Shown here: positions 8,873 through 16,186 of the stretch, piece after piece
Layout of the letters: the number at the start of each line of letters is the position of its first letter
Numbering within the stretch: position 1 is the stretch's first letter
NCBI GenBank assembly: GCA_045546915.1
Contig: JAZQDU010000027.1
Location: 62,001 to 126,000, forward strand
Reading direction: 5' to 3'
DNA length: 64,000 nt
Origin: UMGS172 sp045546915
Lineage (GTDB): Bacteria; Bacillota; Clostridia; Oscillospirales; Acutalibacteraceae
The notes under the pieces: generated by a model
Told to the model about the DNA's origin: nothing
The model's input: only the letters and a program-made list of their open reading frames with translations
Database searches by the model: none
Position numbers and translations under genes: made by a program

Positions 8873-9580
8873 TTACCAACCGCACAAATTGGAACGTCGC
8901 ATAGCTCCAACGGTCTTTTCTTTTATATCACCATACTGTTTTTCAAGTTCTTTTATTTTTTTGGCAATCTGTGTTCGCTCGGTGCAACCGTTTTCGGTAC
9001 AACGGCTTTTAACTATCGGCAAATTTTCTTTTTTTACTACACCCACTATATCACGTTCCCTTGTCAGCACAAGCGGTCTTATAATCTCTATTCCCTTTTC
9101 TTTTATATCGGTTACAGGTGAAAAGCAATTAAGTGTACCGTTGCCAAAAAGACTCATATAAAATGTAACCGCGGCATCGTCCATATGATGCCCGAGTGCC
9201 ACCTTGTTGCAACCCAAATCTACCGCCGTATCATACAACGCGCCTTTTCTCATCCGTGAGCACAACGAACAAGGATTTGGCTCGTTACGTTGTTTAAAAA
9301 CGATATCCCAAATCTCGGTTTTCTGCACAACATACTCAACCTCAAGACGGTTGCAAAGTTCGGCAATTTCATTATAACAGTTACCTTTCCCTTCAAAATT
9401 AGGGTCGATGGTTATTGCGACCACATCAAACTGAGAATAAAAAGTTTTTAATTTTGCCAATGCCGAAAGCAAAACTACCGAATCTTTTCCGCCCGAAACA
9501 CCAACCGCAATTTTGTCGTTTTTGTTTATCATTTCATATTCTTTAACCGCTTTTCGCACGGTTGAGAGTATTTTTTGCAT
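8873..9580 (-). CDS. TtcA-family tRNA sulfurtransferase (PP-loop ATPase)
   Basis: The PP-loop SGGKDS at residues 29-34 marks adenylation of a tRNA base before thiolation. The 235-residue length, the CSLC pair (C104, C107) and a third cysteine near C194 (KSRCTENGC) match TtcA-type enzymes, which bind a 4Fe-4S cluster through three cysteines. HHMDDAAVT near 131-139 is the usual HxxDD region. In E. coli TtcA makes 2-thiocytidine-32; whether this enzyme has that target is not settled by sequence. The ATG at 9580 has only a modest upstream site. It is monocistronic, convergent with feoB and divergent from gtrA. Confidence 0.85.
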   Translation of the reverse strand: MQKILSTVRKAVKEYEMINKNDKIAVGVSGGKDSVVLLSALAKLKTFYSQFDVVAITIDPNFEGKGNCYNEIAELCNRLEVEYVVQKTEIWDIVFKQRNEPNPCSLCSRMRKGALYDTAVDLGCNKVALGHHMDDAAVTFYMSLFGNGTLNCFSPVTDIKEKGIEIIRPLVLTRERDIVGVVKKENLPIVKSRCTENGCTERTQIAKKIKELEKQYGDIKEKTVGAMRRSNLCGW

Positions 9581-9606
9581 TTTTTCACTCCAAAATAAAA
9601 ATTAAC

Positions 9607-9651
9607 AAAATAATTATACCATAATGCAAAAAAATGTGGTATAATTATTTT
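9607..9651. promoter_or_regulatory. Palindromic divergent promoter region
   Basis: A perfect 15-bp inverted repeat (AAAATAATTATACCA at 9607-9621, complement at 9637-9651) has a 15-base centre. Each arm carries a -10: TATAAT on plus (9640-9645) for gtrA and its mirror (9613-9618) for the minus-strand TtcA gene. The -35 elements are weak. Confidence 0.5.
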
Positions 9652-9686
9652 ACAAGTTATCACACACACCGCAAGGGAATGATAAT

Positions 9687-10148
9687 ATGAGAGAATTTTT
9701 TAAGCATTTACTTACACTTGATTTTAAAGCACTTTTTAAAGACAAAACACATAACGGGTATGTTCAGTTTTTCAGGTATATTTTTGTAGGGTTTATTGCC
9801 ACCGTAGTTGACTGGACCGTGTTGGAACTGCTTTTTGTTTTGCACCACGACGGTTTGTATTTTTCAACCGCAATAGGTTTTTTGTGCGGTCTTGCAGTAA
9901 ACTTTTTGTTATGCAAACTTTTTGTTTTTAAAGGCACCCCTTCAAACAGGTCGATTGCTATAGATATTTTTGTGTATATTTCGACCGGCATTGTAGGGCT
10001 CGGTCTTACTGAAGTTATAATGTGGCTTGTCACTACCCGCTTTAACATTCACCATATAATTGCCAAAGCAATTGCAACCGTTATTGTTCTTGTGTGGAAT
10101 TTCGGCTCTAAAAAACTCATTCTTTACAGAAAGCGTATCGACAAATGA
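9687..10148 (+). CDS. GtrA family membrane protein
   Basis: A 153-residue protein with four predicted membrane helices starting near residues 28, 55, 86 and 115, and the GtrA-type C-terminus (FGSKKLILYRKR). GtrA/DPMS proteins are thought to help flip polyprenyl-phosphate-linked sugars across the membrane for envelope glycan decoration. The ATG at 9687 follows AAGGGAATGATA. The last four bases overlap the ATG of the following FAD enzyme, indicating translational coupling. A GtrB-like glycosyltransferase that could partner with it is encoded at 24321-25271, not adjacent. Confidence 0.88.
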   Translation: MREFFKHLLTLDFKALFKDKTHNGYVQFFRYIFVGFIATVVDWTVLELLFVLHHDGLYFSTAIGFLCGLAVNFLLCKLFVFKGTPSNRSIAIDIFVYISTGIVGLGLTEVIMWLVTTRFNIHHIIAKAIATVIVLVWNFGSKKLILYRKRIDK

Positions 10149-11686
10149 AGAAAATCGTTATTATAGGTGCAGGTCCCGCGGGGCTTACTGCTGCTTATGA
10201 ACTGTTAAAATATCAAGATTATGAGGTTATAGTTCTTGAAGCAACCGACAAAATCGGCGGAATATCTCAAACCGTAACCTACAGAGGAAACCGAATGGAC
10301 ATAGGCGGTCACCGCTTCTTTTCTAAAACTAATGACGTTACGAATTGGTGGCTGCAGTTTTTACCCGTCCAAGGTTCACCTGCAAAAGACGATAAAATTC
10401 TTGACCGCAAAAAAGATTTTGCTGACTTTGGGCCCGACCCTGAAAATGACGACCTTGTCATGCTTATCCGTGACCGCGTTTCAAGAATTTATTATAAAAA
10501 CTGCTTTTTTGATTACCCTGTAACTTTAAAGTGGGACACACTTAAAAACATGGGCTTTTTAACCACTGTTAAGGCAGGTTTTTCGTATTTTAAAGCCAAA
10601 ATTTTTAAAAGAAAAGAAAAATCTCTTGAGGATTTTTACATAAACCGTTTTGGCAAGGTGCTTTATTCAATGTTTTTCGAAGGTTACACCGAAAAACTTT
10701 GGGGCAGGCACCCACGCGAAATCTCGGCAGAATGGGGAGCGCAACGTGTAAAAGGCTTATCTGTAACCGCAGTATTGAAGGATATTTTTCAAAAAGCATT
10801 TAAATTAAAACCCAAAACCACCGAAACCTCGCTTATTGAAAAATTTATGTACCCCAAATTCGGCCCCGGACAACTTTGGGAAACGGTTGCTGAAAGCATA
10901 ACCGAAAAGGGCTCAATTTTACTAAAAAACTGTAAAGTGGACAAAATCATTTCAAACGAAAATAAAATCACCGCTGTAGAATATGAAAAAGACGGCGAAC
11001 GTATAACGCTAAACGGTGATATTTTTATATCGACAATGCCTATAAAAGATTTTATCGGCGGTTTGAACACGGTGCCTGAGAACATAAAAAATGCTGCAGC
11101 GGGGCTCCCGTACCGCGATTTTATGACGGTAGGACTTTTGGTTGATAAACTAAATTTAAAAAACAAAACAAACATCAAAACCTTGAGTAACATTGTGCCC
11201 GACTGCTGGATTTACGTTCAGGATACTTCAGTAAAACTGGGACGTATTCAGATTTTTAACAACTGGTCGCCATATCTCGTGAAAGACCCCGAAAAGACCG
11301 TTTGGATAGGGCTTGAGTATTTTTGCCGTGAAGGTGACCAACTTTGGAATATGAGTGATAAAGAGGCTATAGATTTTGCTGTTGCCGAACTTTGCAAAAT
11401 TGGTATTATTGAGCCGGAGGCGGTGCTGGATTATCACCGCGAACTTGTAAAAAAAGCCTATCCTGCTTATTTTGACACCTATAGTGAGATGAATAGTATA
11501 AGGAATTTTCTTAACAGTTATGAAAATCTTTACCTTATAGGTCGCAACGGTCAACATCGCTACAACAACATGGACCACTCGATGGTAACTGCTTTTAAGG
11601 CAGTAGAATGTATAGTAAATAACGTACCCGATAAGTCATCTGTATGGAACGTTAACACCGAACAAGAATACCACGAAAGCAAATAA
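10145..11686 (+). CDS. FAD/NAD(P)-binding oxidoreductase (amine oxidase/UDP-galactopyranose-mutase-like fold)
   Basis: The N-terminal GAGPAGLTAAYEL (residues 8-20) is a classic FAD-binding glycine motif, followed by the acidic VLEA end and the IGGISQTV and MDIGGHRFFSK segments typical of the protoporphyrinogen-oxidase/UDP-galactopyranose-mutase-like superfamily. A second flavin contact is near the C-terminus (LIGRNGQHRYNNMDHSM). Length is 513 residues with no signal peptide. Coupled by a 4-base overlap to gtrA, it probably acts on a nucleotide sugar or polyprenyl-linked glycan; that role is inference. It ends in a perfect terminator. Confidence 0.82.
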   Translation: MKKIVIIGAGPAGLTAAYELLKYQDYEVIVLEATDKIGGISQTVTYRGNRMDIGGHRFFSKTNDVTNWWLQFLPVQGSPAKDDKILDRKKDFADFGPDPENDDLVMLIRDRVSRIYYKNCFFDYPVTLKWDTLKNMGFLTTVKAGFSYFKAKIFKRKEKSLEDFYINRFGKVLYSMFFEGYTEKLWGRHPREISAEWGAQRVKGLSVTAVLKDIFQKAFKLKPKTTETSLIEKFMYPKFGPGQLWETVAESITEKGSILLKNCKVDKIISNENKITAVEYEKDGERITLNGDIFISTMPIKDFIGGLNTVPENIKNAAAGLPYRDFMTVGLLVDKLNLKNKTNIKTLSNIVPDCWIYVQDTSVKLGRIQIFNNWSPYLVKDPEKTVWIGLEYFCREGDQLWNMSDKEAIDFAVAELCKIGIIEPEAVLDYHRELVKKAYPAYFDTYSEMNSIRNFLNSYENLYLIGRNGQHRYNNMDHSMVTAFKAVECIVNNVPDKSSVWNVNTEQEYHESK

Positions 11687-11714
11687 AAGCACTGTGATTA
11701 ATCACAGTGCTTTT
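11685..11714. terminator. Bidirectional terminator
   Basis: Perfect 30-base palindrome AAAAGCACTGTGATT plus its complement, between the converging FAD oxidoreductase and YhaM-like genes. Confidence 0.9.
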
Positions 11715-11718
11715 ATTA

Positions 11719-12681
11719 TTAAAACAAATTCGCTTTGGTGTCGACGTCGTTTCGCCCATGATTATAGAACTTGCGGTTGTCGAGCGCCCACATTTTATTT
11801 GTATATTCACCTGTGGGCACATTGCCGATAGCCTCGGTCAATTCATATATTCTTGCATCCATAAGGTCAAGTTCACTTAGCAGTTCTGCCTCTAAAAACA
11901 TCGGTCTTACCGCTGCGCCGAACTCAGGTTCACCATGGTGTGACAGTACCATGTGTTGCAACAAAAACTTTGTTTCATCCGAAACCCCCAGTTCATCAGC
12001 TGCTTTGCCAATAATCATAGCCCCTTTAGCCAAATGGCCAACAAGGTTACCCTCTAAAGAGTATCCGCTTGCGGTTCCGCAATCATTCACTATAAATTCA
12101 TCAGTTTTGGCAATATCGTGCAGCATAGCACCCGATACAAGCAGGTCGTGATTAACCGAAGGATAAATCTTGCAAACACTTTCAGCCAAACGTACTATTG
12201 ACAAAGTATGGTATAAAAGCCCGCCTCTTATAGCATGATGCAGGCGGAATGCTGCCGGCCAAAACACCAACTTTTCTTTATAATCGTTATATATCTTGGT
12301 CACAACCGAACGAAGTTCGCAATCGGTGAAACTTTCCGCAATTTTCATCAATTCGTCGAACATTTTTTCACCGCTTATTTCAGCGCTCGGCACAAACTCT
12401 GCAGGGTCAACATTATCAGATGGCACCGCCTTGCGGATTTTTTCTATTCTCAGTTGGTCAACGCCGTTGTAAGGACTGACCGTTCCACGAATTTTTACGA
12501 TATCACCGGCAGAAAATACACCCTGCATTTCTTCCTTGTAGTCCCAAAGTTTTGCCGAGATTTCACCCGTTTTGTCGCAGAGCATCAAGTCGAGATACGG
12601 CATTCCTTTGGCGGTAGTCTTTTTATCAGCAGATTTTATCATTAAAAACCCGTCGTTTATACTGTCTGTATTAAAATTCAT
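11719..12681 (-). CDS. yhaM: 3'-5' exoribonuclease, YhaM family (OB fold + HD domain)
   Basis: A 320-residue protein with an N-terminal OB-fold nucleic-acid-binding domain (about 1-90) and a C-terminal HD phosphohydrolase-type domain containing HHAIRGGLLYHT, MLHDIAKTDE and HMVLSHHGEPEFG. This architecture defines YhaM-type 3'-5' exonucleases acting on RNA. The frame stays open upstream to 12723, but the AGAGGTG site sits 5 bases before the ATG at 12681 and the neighbouring gene ends at 12701, so 12681 is chosen. It lies directly behind the LicC-like gene and is probably co-transcribed. Confidence 0.88.
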   Translation of the reverse strand: MNFNTDSINDGFLMIKSADKKTTAKGMPYLDLMLCDKTGEISAKLWDYKEEMQGVFSAGDIVKIRGTVSPYNGVDQLRIEKIRKAVPSDNVDPAEFVPSAEISGEKMFDELMKIAESFTDCELRSVVTKIYNDYKEKLVFWPAAFRLHHAIRGGLLYHTLSIVRLAESVCKIYPSVNHDLLVSGAMLHDIAKTDEFIVNDCGTASGYSLEGNLVGHLAKGAMIIGKAADELGVSDETKFLLQHMVLSHHGEPEFGAAVRPMFLEAELLSELDLMDARIYELTEAIGNVPTGEYTNKMWALDNRKFYNHGRNDVDTKANLF

Positions 12682-12700
12682 ATCGGTCACCTCTGAAGTT

Positions 12701-13591
12701 TTACATATTATATGTTTTATCAAGTTTTTTAAGTTCGCTGAAAGTATCTATTTCAATAAGGTCAGAAAAATCACATTCCCTCACCTTAACCTTATAATCG
12801 GCAATATGATATTGCAAAGGTGCCTGGTCCCAGAAACGCTCTTTACCGCCGGGAGCCTCAAAGGTTTGTTTTACGTGATTAGTCAACCTTTTACCATCTT
12901 CTTCTGTCCAATATGAAATACCGAACATATGATAACAGTCGGTTCCGCCAAGGCTTATACCCTTTATATAATTCTTACTGTCGGTTTTAAAACACCAGTC
13001 ATCAGTCACATCAACCTTAACGCCAAGGTAGTTTGAATTATACTGATATTTTTTAATAACCTTGGGATTATAAATTAAAAGGTCAGCCTCAAGTACGTAT
13101 GCATTACTCAACAAATCCCCTGCACACATAACCGAAGAAATATTATTAGACTCGTTATATATCGGGTTTTCAATAAACTTAATATTGGGATATTTGTAAA
13201 GCAACTGGTCAAATTGCTCACCCAAATAACCTCTTATAACATATACTTCTTCTATGCCTGCGGCATAGACAGCGTCTAACGCCGAATCAATTATCCTTTG
13301 CCCGTTAACCCTAATAAGCGGTTTTGGAGTATTAAGCGTAATGGGAACGAGTCTTGAACCAAACCCTGCCGCTATAAAAACGGCACGCTTTACACGAAAA
13401 GGATTAAGGGTATCTATCCCCTTCTCGGTAATTGTTCCGTCAAAAATTAACCCTTCATCCTGCATTTCGTTAACCAGTTTATTTATGTTACCAACCGACA
13501 TTCCGGTAAGTTTGGCGATTGTTCTCTGTGAAAGGCGTTTATCCTCAACCGCCAAAGCCTCGAGCACATCAAACTGCTTTTTTGTAATCAT
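12701..13591 (-). CDS. Winged-helix-fused nucleotidyltransferase, LicC-like (phosphocholine cytidylyltransferase family)
   Basis: Two domains are visible in 296 residues. Residues 1-66 form a winged helix (LSQRTIAKLTGMSVGNINKLV recognition region, then EKG). Residues 67-296 are a sugar-nucleotide-transferase fold with AAGFGSRL (74-81), PK at 89-90, NNISSVMCAGD and the LEAD metal site (167-170). LicC enzymes activate phosphocholine with CTP for teichoic-acid decoration. The HTH fusion suggests the enzyme may also regulate, or the domain may have been recruited for binding; this is inference. Neighbouring YidC-glycerophosphotransferase and phosphatase-superfamily genes support an envelope role. 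No choline kinase or transferase is nearby, so the activated alcohol is unknown. Confidence 0.78.
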   Translation of the reverse strand: MITKKQFDVLEALAVEDKRLSQRTIAKLTGMSVGNINKLVNEMQDEGLIFDGTITEKGIDTLNPFRVKRAVFIAAGFGSRLVPITLNTPKPLIRVNGQRIIDSALDAVYAAGIEEVYVIRGYLGEQFDQLLYKYPNIKFIENPIYNESNNISSVMCAGDLLSNAYVLEADLLIYNPKVIKKYQYNSNYLGVKVDVTDDWCFKTDSKNYIKGISLGGTDCYHMFGISYWTEEDGKRLTNHVKQTFEAPGGKERFWDQAPLQYHIADYKVKVRECDFSDLIEIDTFSELKKLDKTYNM

Positions 13592-13624
13592 TTTTATACC
13601 TCACACCAAAATATGGGTGTAATT

Positions 13625-13657
13625 AAAAAACCGTCAGATGAACGCCGACGGTTTTTT
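13625..13657 (-). terminator. Terminator after the small membrane protein gene
   Basis: Arms AAAAAACCGTC (13625-13635) and GACGGTTTTTT (13647-13657); six T residues follow on the minus strand. It separates the small-protein/YidC unit from the LicC-like gene, unless read-through occurs. Confidence 0.85.
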
Positions 13658-13664
13658 GAATTTA

Positions 13665-13880
13665 TTAGTCTACAGAAGCGATTTCTTCTTCCTCGATAAT
13701 CTCGATTTCCTCTTCCTGCTCTTTCTTGATATTTTCTTCAAGACCGAGTTTTTGTACAACCTTTTTCTTGGCTCTTCTCCAAGCAACTACAACAACTGCT
13801 GCCACCGAAATAACAACAGCTGCGCCAGCCTGAATAGCAAAAGTCATAACCGACGGGTCTATGTAACCTACATTAATCAT
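13665..13880 (-). CDS. Small single-helix membrane protein with acidic tail (unknown function)
   Basis: A 71-residue protein: a short N-terminus, one membrane helix at about residues 11-33 rich in Ala and Val, a basic patch (WRRAKKK) marking the cytoplasmic side, and a highly acidic C-terminal tail (about residues 50-66 are mostly Glu). An AGAGGTAGATATTA site precedes the ATG at 13880. It sits 13 bases downstream of the YidC-glycerophosphotransferase stop and before a terminator, so it is likely co-expressed with that fusion protein. I do not recognise the family. The position suggests an accessory subunit of the envelope machinery. Confidence 0.72.
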   Translation of the reverse strand: MINVGYIDPSVMTFAIQAGAAVVISVAAVVVVAWRRAKKKVVQKLGLEENIKKEQEEEIEIIEEEEIASVD

Positions 13881-13893
13881 TAATATCTACCTC

Positions 13894-15996
13894 TCATTTT
13901 TTATTCTTAGCTTTCATAACAAGTGATTTTGCAATATAATCGGCACCCTTTGCACCATAAGTACCAAGATTATAAAAATGGTTTTCGCGGATTGCCTTAA
14001 TATCACTCTTGAAAGTTTCACTTTCAATCAACATTTTAACAGTTTCTTTTGTTTTGTCAAGTTCATTCTTATCCAGCGAAACACCGATACGGTTTCTTAA
14101 AGCGATTTCCTGCGGTATTATGCCGATTTTTTCATAATTCGGATTTTCCATCTTCATTTTTGTGTTAATAAAAAGTGCGGGTTTAAGCGTTGCAAAACAG
14201 AACTCCAAACCTATTCCCGACCAATCGGTAATAAGCAGGTCAGAAGCGTAGGTCGAAACATTGGTTGAAAAATCAAGTTCAAAGGTCAATCCCTCGCCAA
14301 TTTTTTCTTTATATTTCTCAACCAAAGCATCCATTTTGGGTTTAAAACGCTTCATGTATTCGGGATGAGGACGCACAATTATATGGTACTCATCACAATA
14401 AAGTTGGTCAATTAATTGCTCAATGCACGAATCAAGCAGATTATCCTCCTGCCACGAAGGGCCTATAAGTATCTGCTTGCGTTGTTTTTCGGTTTTCTCC
14501 TGTTTTTCGTACGAATCAATCAATTTATCTATCAGCGGATAACCAAACTCGACAAGTTTTTTCTCTCTCGTTTTGTAAACCTGCTCCGATGCTCTGACCT
14601 CGTTGGCAATGTGAGGTCCCGTACAGAAAACAGTGTCAAAATTATCAAGCGAATGTTCTTTAAAACCCATGTGAAAACTGGCACTGTCGTGCGGAACAAA
14701 TATATACTCCACATCTTTACGCATCAACGAACGTTTAATATAACCATTATCAAGTTCGGGTGTGGTCATAACGACTATGTCGGCCTCAACCCTCATCATG
14801 AGTGTAATAAGTTTCTTAACACCGATATAATATGGCTTTATTCTTGGATTTTGCTCTGCAATTGTAAAAATTACGTCATCGGGGTCGTTAGTAACATAAT
14901 GTATTGTAAGATTGGTCTTTTTAAGCAGACGCTCAATTATATCCTCATAATATTTATAGAACCCGCTTCGCTCGGAATAAAACATAATATGCATATTTCC
15001 GATTTTAAAAAACCTTTTATAATCGGCTTTTTCACGTTTTGAATTAGGGTCTTTCTGGAACATCTTTTTCTTGCCGCCAATAGCCTCTAACTCAGCCAAC
15101 TCCTTACGGCTGGCTTCAAGTTCCTCATAATCGACATATTTTTTGGGAGGTATAACTGCATTTAGCGCATAAAGTTGAACAATCGCAAGCAAGTTACTTG
15201 CAATCCAATAAAGCGCAATACCCGCAGGAACGAAAAATCCCAAGTAAAGCGAAAGGCCTACCGACAAGATAAGCATAAAATATTTGTTAAACTTGCTCTG
15301 TTCTGCCTGCAGAACGTTTGACGCATTCTGCGCAATGCACAAAAGCCATGACGAAAAACCTGCAATAAGCGGAACTACAATTGTAACACCTAACATAATA
15401 CTGGGATTCCACGAAAGATTAAAGCCCAAAAACACAAGGTCAAACTCTTTTATTTGATTAAGAATAGACGGTATATCAGCATTAGGGAACTGCTCTGAGA
15501 GAGCCAAAAACTCACCGTAATACTGCGGGTTTTTTATGTATTCAATAGCCGTTAGTTGAATGGAAGAATCGGCAAATTCGAGCCCTGAAATTTTAAGCGC
15601 AACATCAGAAAATGCAGTAATTATTTCACCGTCAAGATTAAAAAGATGGTTAAACGGATTGTAAATTACACCGACAACACCCATGAGCAAAACAATCTGA
15701 ACAACGAGTGGTATTAACGAGGCTAAAGGATTATACTTTTTTTCTTTAAAAAGTTTGGTCTGTTCCTCGGCAATAGTATCGGCATTGCCGTAATATTTTG
15801 CTTTAATACGGTTTATCTGTGGTTGAATTTCAACCATCTTTATAGAGTTTTTTTGCAGCCATACAGAAAGCGGCAGAATAATTATCTTGGTGATTAAAGT
15901 GAACAAAATAATCGCTAAACCGTAGTCCGATATTAACTTATGACAAAACTGCATAACATAGCCCAAAGGTAACGCTATAATGCTTGTTATATCCAT
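13894..15996 (-). CDS. YidC/Oxa1-type membrane insertase fused to CDP-glycerol glycerophosphotransferase
   Basis: A 700-residue fusion. Residues 1-280 are YidC/Oxa1-like: an N-terminal helix pair with TLITKIIILPLS carrying a lysine where the groove arginine normally sits, a cytoplasmic IQPQINRIKAKYYG segment, and a C-terminal WIASNLLAIVQ helix. After a charged linker (about 290-340), residues about 345-700 match TagB/TagF-type glycerophosphotransferases: FVPHDSASFH, GPSWQEDNLL, RPHPEYMKRF and LLITDWSG in the family order. TagF enzymes polymerise glycerol phosphate from CDP-glycerol. The frame is open to 16203, but GAGAGATGTG precedes the ATG at 15996 and the divergent promoters lie upstream, so that start is chosen. 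No frameshift or stop occurs at the junction. Function as a coupled polymerase and membrane module is inference. Confidence 0.88.
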   Translation of the reverse strand: MDITSIIALPLGYVMQFCHKLISDYGLAIILFTLITKIIILPLSVWLQKNSIKMVEIQPQINRIKAKYYGNADTIAEEQTKLFKEKKYNPLASLIPLVVQIVLLMGVVGVIYNPFNHLFNLDGEIITAFSDVALKISGLEFADSSIQLTAIEYIKNPQYYGEFLALSEQFPNADIPSILNQIKEFDLVFLGFNLSWNPSIMLGVTIVVPLIAGFSSWLLCIAQNASNVLQAEQSKFNKYFMLILSVGLSLYLGFFVPAGIALYWIASNLLAIVQLYALNAVIPPKKYVDYEELEASRKELAELEAIGGKKKMFQKDPNSKREKADYKRFFKIGNMHIMFYSERSGFYKYYEDIIERLLKKTNLTIHYVTNDPDDVIFTIAEQNPRIKPYYIGVKKLITLMMRVEADIVVMTTPELDNGYIKRSLMRKDVEYIFVPHDSASFHMGFKEHSLDNFDTVFCTGPHIANEVRASEQVYKTREKKLVEFGYPLIDKLIDSYEKQEKTEKQRKQILIGPSWQEDNLLDSCIEQLIDQLYCDEYHIIVRPHPEYMKRFKPKMDALVEKYKEKIGEGLTFELDFSTNVSTYASDLLITDWSGIGLEFCFATLKPALFINTKMKMENPNYEKIGIIPQEIALRNRIGVSLDKNELDKTKETVKMLIESETFKSDIKAIRENHFYNLGTYGAKGADYIAKSLVMKAKNKK

Positions 15997-16058
15997 CACA
16001 CATCTCTCTTTTCGTTTAATACTCAACACGTAGTGTATAAAACACATTCCAAACACAT

Positions 16059-16087
16059 AGTATAACACTAAAACTTCGTTTTGTCTA
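16059..16087 (-). promoter_or_regulatory. Promoter of the YidC-glycerophosphotransferase unit
   Basis: On the minus strand, -35 TAGACA (16082-16087), 17-base spacer, -10 TATACT (16059-16064). It lies 40 bases from the divergent promoter. Confidence 0.6.
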
Positions 16088-16126
16088 CTACTTTTGCTCA
16101 TTTGAAACTGCCTTATTCTGCTGTAT

Positions 16127-16155
16127 TTGACAAAAACCAACGCGGTTGTTATAAT
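16127..16155 (+). promoter_or_regulatory. Consensus promoter of the phosphatase-superfamily gene
   Basis: Perfect TTGACA (16127-16132) and TATAAT (16150-16155) with a 17-base spacer. It would initiate near 16162, leaving a 25-base leader. It also shows that the longer frame starting at 16127 is not the real gene start. Confidence 0.9.
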
Positions 16156-16186
16156 GTGGTTAGTTTTTACAAATGGGGATAATATT

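Noticed and set aside
14416..15042. A 208-codon plus-strand frame inside the YidC fusion gene
   Set aside because: It is opposite a protein with clear conserved motifs; composition is basic and cysteine-rich without family features.
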